From Aphanocapsa sp. GSE-SYN-MK-11-07L (GTDB lineage: Bacteria > Cyanobacteriota > Cyanobacteriia > Thermosynechococcales > Thermosynechococcaceae), in contig JAHHGS010000112.1 of the NCBI GenBank assembly GCA_019359715.1, forward strand, positions 1 to 37,729: 37,729 bases of DNA, read 5' to 3'. The translations under genes were made by a program, and so were the position numbers. Under the pieces are notes generated by a model. The model was not told the DNA's origin, did no database searches, and saw only the letters and a list, made by a program, of their open reading frames with translations. Shown piece after piece: positions 32,819 to 37,729 of the stretch. Position 1 is the stretch's first letter. Each line of letters opens with the position of its first letter.

Positions 32819-34495
32819 ATGTGGAAAATGCTTTATCACCAGAGTTTTTGCCATTCTGTGACCGTAGCTTCGGCAATTGGAACTGGTTTGGGCTGGACAC
32901 CTACCGTTTTCGCCAATCAGCCAACTTCTCTCGGCCAATGGACAACTGTCGAGGCGATCGCCGCTGACCCGATCGCCACCCCTCCTCCAGAGCCAACCCT
33001 TCAGCAAAATCGCAGTCAGCCCCAAGTCACCTCGGTTTCACAATTGTCTGATCTCCAGCCGACGGATTGGGCTTTCCAGGCTGTCCAGTCTCTGGTTGAG
33101 AAGTATGGCTGTCTGGTTGGTTATCCTGACAGCAGCTTCCGCGGCAATCAGGCTACCACTCGCTACGAGTTAGCAGCGGCTCTGAATGCTTGTTTGGAGG
33201 TGATCGGCGATCGGTTTGCCAGCAAAGAAGATTTAGCGACCCTCAGAAAGCTGCAAGCAGAGTTTGCAGCAGAGCTGGCTTTGGTGCAGGGACGAGTCAA
33301 TCATCTAGAAACTCGCACCACCGCACTAGAGGCAATTCAATTTTCAACCACGACTAAGCTCAGAGCCCAGGTAATTACGGCCGCCCAGGCTGTGGCGGGC
33401 GATCGAGTGGGTGGTGAGTCAAACCTGACAAACCCGGTTTATGGCTATCGAGTTCGCTTTAACCTTGAAACCAGCTTCACCGGAAAAGACCTACTCAGAA
33501 CTCGATTAGAGTTTAGAAACTTTGGCTCTATGGCAGCCGCTACCGGCACCAATATGACGCGGCTCAATTTTGATAACAACTTCAACTCAAATACCCCCGC
33601 GCCAAACAGCGTCGTCTTGCCCCATTTGCTCTATCGCTTCCCCGTCAGTCCCTCACTGACGATTACGACCGGGGCGCTGGGGATTGGTTACACGGATATT
33701 ACCGACACCTTAACTCCACCCATGATTGCCGATGACAGTTTGGGGATTCCCTCGCTGTTTGGGGAATATAGCCCCCTTTATCGCCAAGGCGGGGCGGGTG
33801 GAGCCTTGAACTGGAGCATTCGTAAAGATTTGATTTTGACCCTGGGCTATCTGGCAGCAAACCCAACTGATCCAACTCAGGGCGGATTTTTTAACGGCAA
33901 ATACAATGCCCTGGCTCAGTTGGCCTACTATCCCAAATGGGGGGCGATCGGCATTGCCTATTCCCGCTCCTACGCGCCGAGGGGGCAGGTTGATCTAACC
34001 GGCAGTACGGGGAGTTTCCTGGCCAGCAGTCCGTTTGGCGACCAAATTGCCACCTCCAGCAACATTCTGGCTCTGCAAGGATACTATCGAATTGCGCCCC
34101 ATTTTCAAGTTCATGCTTGGGGCGGCTATATCAATGCCAGCGCCGAAGAATCTGGGTTGAGCAATCTTGCCGATGGGCGGGGCGGCAGCATTACAGAGTT
34201 TGTCAGATCTGGCAACCAGGCCAATAGCTGGTTCGGGGCGATCGGCTTCTCCCTGCCAGATCTGACTGGCAGGGGCAATCTACCCGGTATTTTGATTGGG
34301 TTGCCGCCACGGATCACCAGTAGCGATGTCCGTCAAGAGGCCGACAGCTCCTTCCACATTGAGGCGTTTTACAGCTTCCGAGTTAACGACTATATTTCAA
34401 TTAGCCCCGACTTTTGGGTTGTGATTAATCCTGAAAACAACAGTCAAAACGCAACTCAATACGTTGGCGCTATTCGGGCCAGCTATAACTTTTAG
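32819..34495 (+). CDS. SLH-domain OprB-type outer-membrane porin (cyanobacterial iron-uptake-porin family)
   Basis: The 558-aa precursor has a signal peptide (about 1-32, ending TVFA), an SLH domain (about 74-127: LSDLQPTDWAFQAVQSLVEK and GYPDSSFRGNQATTRYELA) that binds the cell wall, a coiled coil (about 134-172) and a carbohydrate-selective OprB-type beta-barrel (about 185-558) ending in the aromatic SYNF. Cyanobacterial members pass ions such as iron and small solutes, and OprB relatives pass sugars, so sugar uptake here is suggested by the neighbours, not proven. GAGG lies about 7 bases before the ATG at 32819. It ends 21 bases from the convergent phosphoketolase gene. Confidence 0.92.
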   Translation: MWKMLYHQSFCHSVTVASAIGTGLGWTPTVFANQPTSLGQWTTVEAIAADPIATPPPEPTLQQNRSQPQVTSVSQLSDLQPTDWAFQAVQSLVEKYGCLVGYPDSSFRGNQATTRYELAAALNACLEVIGDRFASKEDLATLRKLQAEFAAELALVQGRVNHLETRTTALEAIQFSTTTKLRAQVITAAQAVAGDRVGGESNLTNPVYGYRVRFNLETSFTGKDLLRTRLEFRNFGSMAAATGTNMTRLNFDNNFNSNTPAPNSVVLPHLLYRFPVSPSLTITTGALGIGYTDITDTLTPPMIADDSLGIPSLFGEYSPLYRQGGAGGALNWSIRKDLILTLGYLAANPTDPTQGGFFNGKYNALAQLAYYPKWGAIGIAYSRSYAPRGQVDLTGSTGSFLASSPFGDQIATSSNILALQGYYRIAPHFQVHAWGGYINASAEESGLSNLADGRGGSITEFVRSGNQANSWFGAIGFSLPDLTGRGNLPGILIGLPPRITSSDVRQEADSSFHIEAFYSFRVNDYISISPDFWVVINPENNSQNATQYVGAIRASYNF

Positions 34496-34516
34496 ACCTG
34501 GCCCAAGCGGAGAACC

Positions 34517-36958
34517 TTAAAGTGGCCACTTCCAGTTGACGATATCTGGCCGGTCAATGCCGTGTTCATAGGCATAGTCACGACAATCAAGCTGCTCATT
34601 TTTGAGCATTTCTTTGACGTGGGCACCGGCAACTTTGAGCTGGGGTAAGCGATCGATGACATCAATTGCAATACTGAAGCGATCGATTTGGTTTTTCATC
34701 GCCAGATCCATTGGGGTGTTGATATTACCTTTCTCTTTGTAGCCCCGAACATGCAAATTCCTGTGGTTATGACGCCGGTAGGTCAGCCGATGAATTAACC
34801 ACGGGTAGCCGTGAAAATTAAAGATGATTGGCCTGTTGAGCGTAAACAGAGAATCAAAATCGTTGTCACTCAAGCCATGCGGATGCTCGGTATCTGGCTG
34901 GAGCATAAACAGGTCAATCACATTGATGAAGCGGATCTTCAGATCGGGGAAATTCTCTCGCAACAGCACCGATGCGGCCAGGGCCTCTTGGGTCGGGATG
35001 TCTCCAGAAGTTGCCAGAACAACATCCGGTTCGTGACCGGCATCTGTGCTTGCCCACTCCCAAATATCAATCCCCTTCGTGCAGTTGCGAATCGCCTCAT
35101 CCATGCTTTGATACTGCAAATGCATTTGCTTGTCAGAGACAATCACATTGATATAGCCTTTGCTGCGCAGGCAGTGATCGGCGACCGACAGCAGTGAATT
35201 CACATCCGGCGGTAGATAAATTCGCACCACTTCTGGACTCTTGTTTAAGACAACGTCTAGAAAACCAGGATCTTGATGGGTGAAGCCGTTGTGATCCTGC
35301 CGCCAAACGGTGGACGTAATCAGCAGGTTTAGGGAAGCGATTTCTTCCCGCCAGTGAACGTGGTTGCAGATCTCCAACCATTTAGCATGCTGGTTAAACA
35401 TCGAGTCAATCACATGGGCAAACGACTCATAGGTCGAAAAGAAGCCATGTCGTCCGGTCAGCAGGTAGCCTTCTAGCCACCCTTCCAAGGTATGCTCACT
35501 CAGCATTTCCATCACCCGCCCATCTGGGGATAGCTCACCGCCGTCTTCGTCTTCGGGTAAATAATCTGCAATCCAAAACTTCTTACTAACTTCGTAAATA
35601 GCATGCAGCTTGTTAGAAGTATTCTCATCTGGGCCAAAAACGCGGAAATTGGTCATGTTAGCTTGCATGATATCCCGGAGAAAATTGCCGAGGGGTTTAG
35701 TGTTCTCGACCCCAATTGTTCCAGGCTTCTCCACCTCAATCCCATACTGGCGGAAGTTGGGCATCTTCAAATCTTTTCGCAGTAAACCCCCATTGGCGTA
35801 GGGCGTAGACCCTAGCCGCTGATCTCCCGTCGGGGCTTCATCCTTAATTTCTGGGAGGAGCGTACCATTGGCGTCGAAGAGTTCCTCTGGCTTGTAGGAG
35901 CGCATCCACTCCTCCAACAGGCGCAGGTGTTCAGGATTGCTGTGCATGCCACCCATCGGCACCTGATGAGCCCGCCAGAATCCTTCTACTTTATGCCCAT
36001 CTACCTCGACTGGGCCAGTCCAGCCCTTGGGGGTTCGCATCACAATCATTGGCCAGATCGGACGAATCGCCTTTCCACTGCTGCGGGCCTGCTGCTGAAT
36101 GCTGTGGATTTCACTGACGCAGTGGTCTAAGGTTGCCGCCATACTCTGGTGCATCGATTCCGGGTCAGACCCTTCGACAAAATAGGGCGTGTAGCCATAG
36201 CCTTCAAACAGAGCTTTCAGTTCTCGGTGGCTAATCCGCGAGAGAATTGTCGGATTGTTGATTTTGTAGCCATTCAAATGCAGGACGGGCAGCACTGCCC
36301 CATCCCGGATTGGGTTAATAAATTTGTTGGAATGCCAGGAGGTTGCCAAAGGCCCCGTTTCTGACTCACCGTCACCGGGCATCGCCACCACAATCAGATT
36401 CGGATTATCAAAGGCAGCTCCGAAGGCATGGGAGAGGCTATAGCCGAGTTCACCTCCCTCATGGATTGAACCAGGCGTTTCTGGAGTACAATGGCTGCCA
36501 ACTCCACCAGGGAAGGAGAACTGCTTGAAGAACTGCTTCATCCCCCCTGCGTCTTCACTACATTCAGGGAAAAAGCGAGAGTAGCTTCCTTCTAAGTAGC
36601 AGGGGCCAAGGAAGCCAGGCGCACCATGCCCGGCTCCAACCATAAACAGCATTTCTTGATCAAATTTTTTAATGATCCGGTTGAGGTGAGTGTAAAGGAA
36701 ACTAATGCCGGGGCTAGACCCCCAATGGCCCAATAATCGCTGCTTAATGTTTTCCGCTTTTAAGGGTTCTTTCAACAAAGGGTTTTCTCGCAGATAAATC
36801 ATCCCAGCGGCTAGATAATTGGCGGCTCGCCAAAAGGCATGCATCCTGTGCAGATGATCAGGACTGAGGGGAGCGCCTGGCACTGTGGAGCGAGCCTGAC
36901 CATAGGCGCTAATAGACAGAATTTCATCTGTGGTGGGTTTTTGAGGTGTAGCTACCAT
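34517..36958 (-). CDS. xfp: Xylulose-5-phosphate/fructose-6-phosphate phosphoketolase
   Basis: The 813-aa thiamine-diphosphate enzyme splits xylulose 5-phosphate (or fructose 6-phosphate) with inorganic phosphate to acetyl-phosphate and glyceraldehyde 3-phosphate (or erythrose 4-phosphate). The ThDP/Mg motif is [11 protein letters not shown] at about 195-205; GAGHGAPG (108-115), [17 protein letters not shown] (156-172) and the HQDPGF and HGYPW motifs further on are family hallmarks. All three domains (N-terminal, central, C-terminal) are full length. In cyanobacteria the enzyme supports dark or mixotrophic carbon use and acetyl-P supply. It lies beside the glk-MFS-porin genes. Confidence 0.97.
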   Translation of the reverse strand: MVATPQKPTTDEILSISAYGQARSTVPGAPLSPDHLHRMHAFWRAANYLAAGMIYLRENPLLKEPLKAENIKQRLLGHWGSSPGISFLYTHLNRIIKKFDQEMLFMVGAGHGAPGFLGPCYLEGSYSRFFPECSEDAGGMKQFFKQFSFPGGVGSHCTPETPGSIHEGGELGYSLSHAFGAAFDNPNLIVVAMPGDGESETGPLATSWHSNKFINPIRDGAVLPVLHLNGYKINNPTILSRISHRELKALFEGYGYTPYFVEGSDPESMHQSMAATLDHCVSEIHSIQQQARSSGKAIRPIWPMIVMRTPKGWTGPVEVDGHKVEGFWRAHQVPMGGMHSNPEHLRLLEEWMRSYKPEELFDANGTLLPEIKDEAPTGDQRLGSTPYANGGLLRKDLKMPNFRQYGIEVEKPGTIGVENTKPLGNFLRDIMQANMTNFRVFGPDENTSNKLHAIYEVSKKFWIADYLPEDEDGGELSPDGRVMEMLSEHTLEGWLEGYLLTGRHGFFSTYESFAHVIDSMFNQHAKWLEICNHVHWREEIASLNLLITSTVWRQDHNGFTHQDPGFLDVVLNKSPEVVRIYLPPDVNSLLSVADHCLRSKGYINVIVSDKQMHLQYQSMDEAIRNCTKGIDIWEWASTDAGHEPDVVLATSGDIPTQEALAASVLLRENFPDLKIRFINVIDLFMLQPDTEHPHGLSDNDFDSLFTLNRPIIFNFHGYPWLIHRLTYRRHNHRNLHVRGYKEKGNINTPMDLAMKNQIDRFSIAIDVIDRLPQLKVAGAHVKEMLKNEQLDCRDYAYEHGIDRPDIVNWKWPL

Positions 36959-37729
36959 GATTAAGACCTTATAGATTGCGTGGATGTATCAGCAGAATCT
37001 TGAGAAAATTGGTGCCCCTATCTGGCCGATTGGTATACCCCCGATGATAAGAGTTGCTATTTTCATTTGCTAAGTATGGTAGAGATACTGACCAGATAGC
37101 AGAAGAGTGAAATTAACTTTTAACACAGCAATACAAACAAATTAAGAAATACTAGACTTTGCGTATTTTACTTGTGCGATTTTAGGAATTATTATAAGCA
37201 GGAATTCATGGAAGTCTAATTAATGTTACTTCAAGAAAGCCAAAATAAATATTGGTTTTAGATTTCATGCGAAAAACAGGACTCATCAGTGTATCAAGAT
37301 TAACAGAATAAGAATCTTGCTGCTGTTGAAGTATTGGGCTGGATTTCAGGTCAAAGCCTTTTCTGATCAGCAATGGATCTAGTTTGAGCGTCTAAAGTAG
37401 CACAAGTGGAAAGATAAAAATAACTTAAATTTAGATTAATCTGAGTTTAATCAAGTGAATCTCAGAATTGGTTTATCAGTAGAGGTCTAAGGCTGGAATC
37501 AATAATTTATTAATGTTGCTTTGTTTCGGGTAAAGTAGTTAAGAATATATCAAAACAGCCAGTAATAACAGTAATAAATAGTTGGATAGTCGCTACAGCC
37601 TATAGAGTGCATCTCAATTTTGTAAGACTGAGGTTGAGAAGTCCCCATTGAGGTAGGCAGAGCGATGCATTAACACTTGCGGAACATTGCTTTTTTTCCA
37701 CTGTGCTCCTGATATTTTAATCCGTCGTC
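36959..37729. other. Gene-free AT-rich region, 771 bases
   Basis: No coding frame or known RNA is supported. It contains an 8-bp inverted repeat CTATCTGG (37018-37025)/CCAGATAG (37092-37099) upstream of xfp, and a tandem 9-bp repeat CAGTAATAA twice at 37560-37577. The stretch after about 37608 (GTGCATCTCAATTTTGTAAG) resembles the terminal sequences of some cyanobacterial insertion sequences, but no transposase frame is in view. Confidence 0.5.

Noticed and set aside
36343-36528. Plus-strand short frames under phosphoketolase
   Set aside because: Shadows of the strongly coding xfp gene.

Overview
The window is cyanobacterial chromosome. The HIP1 octamer GCGATCGC is abundant (for example at 2316, 6211 and 6763). 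Many genes belong to families restricted to or typical of cyanobacteria: DUF2358, DUF3120, an SLH-OprB iron-uptake-type porin, a cytochrome c6-like protein and a hybrid PAS/GAF histidine kinase. The order asd-dapA-rnj is also a known cyanobacterial arrangement. Moderate GC content, accessory TA-type genes and an IS200/IS605-type remnant suggest a filamentous or Leptolyngbya-like lineage; that placement is inference. No rRNA, CRISPR array, phage or plasmid backbone was seen.

Layout. 1-140: 3' end of a TnpB gene and the right end of its IS, butted against the 3' end of an acyltransferase gene. 1.3-8.8 kb: a small exported protein, an orphan Phd/YefM antitoxin overlapping a large hybrid histidine kinase, a TPR protein, and a HlyD/NHLP-type membrane fusion protein coupled to an unannotated 46-aa membrane protein. 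8.8-14.8 kb: accessory region with DUF29, an AT-rich lipoprotein, a VapBC-type pair, a gene pair encoding a helical protein and a pentapeptide-repeat protein, DAHP synthase, and two small overlapping hypothetical genes. 14.8-17.9 kb: orphan OppC-type permease, cytochrome c6-like protein, PrmC, DUF2358 and a 56-aa membrane protein.

18.1-24.0 kb is mostly a minus-strand housekeeping run: methyltransferase, uppP, asd, dapA, rnj and tRNA-Leu(GAG). It combines diaminopimelate/lysine and cell-wall lipid-carrier functions with RNA decay. 24.1-28.0 kb: DUF3120, a cupin, 5-formyl-THF cyclo-ligase, a short-chain dehydrogenase with a strikingly structured leader, and ruvC.

28.1-37.0 kb is a plausible sugar and wall-recycling neighbourhood: a membrane-anchored VOC protein coupled to murQ, an MFS sugar porter, glucokinase, an outer-membrane porin and phosphoketolase. 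Together they could carry sugar from the outer membrane through the inner membrane and phosphorylation to acetyl-phosphate. A 16-bp perfect palindrome just upstream of the MFS gene is a candidate operator. The last 770 bases are AT-rich and hold no gene I can support.

No single feature proves a new system. The best candidates for a second look are the structured SDR leader, the IS-encoded acyltransferase tail, the antitoxin-kinase overlap, the HlyD plus 46-aa pair and the sugar/murQ neighbourhood with its operators.
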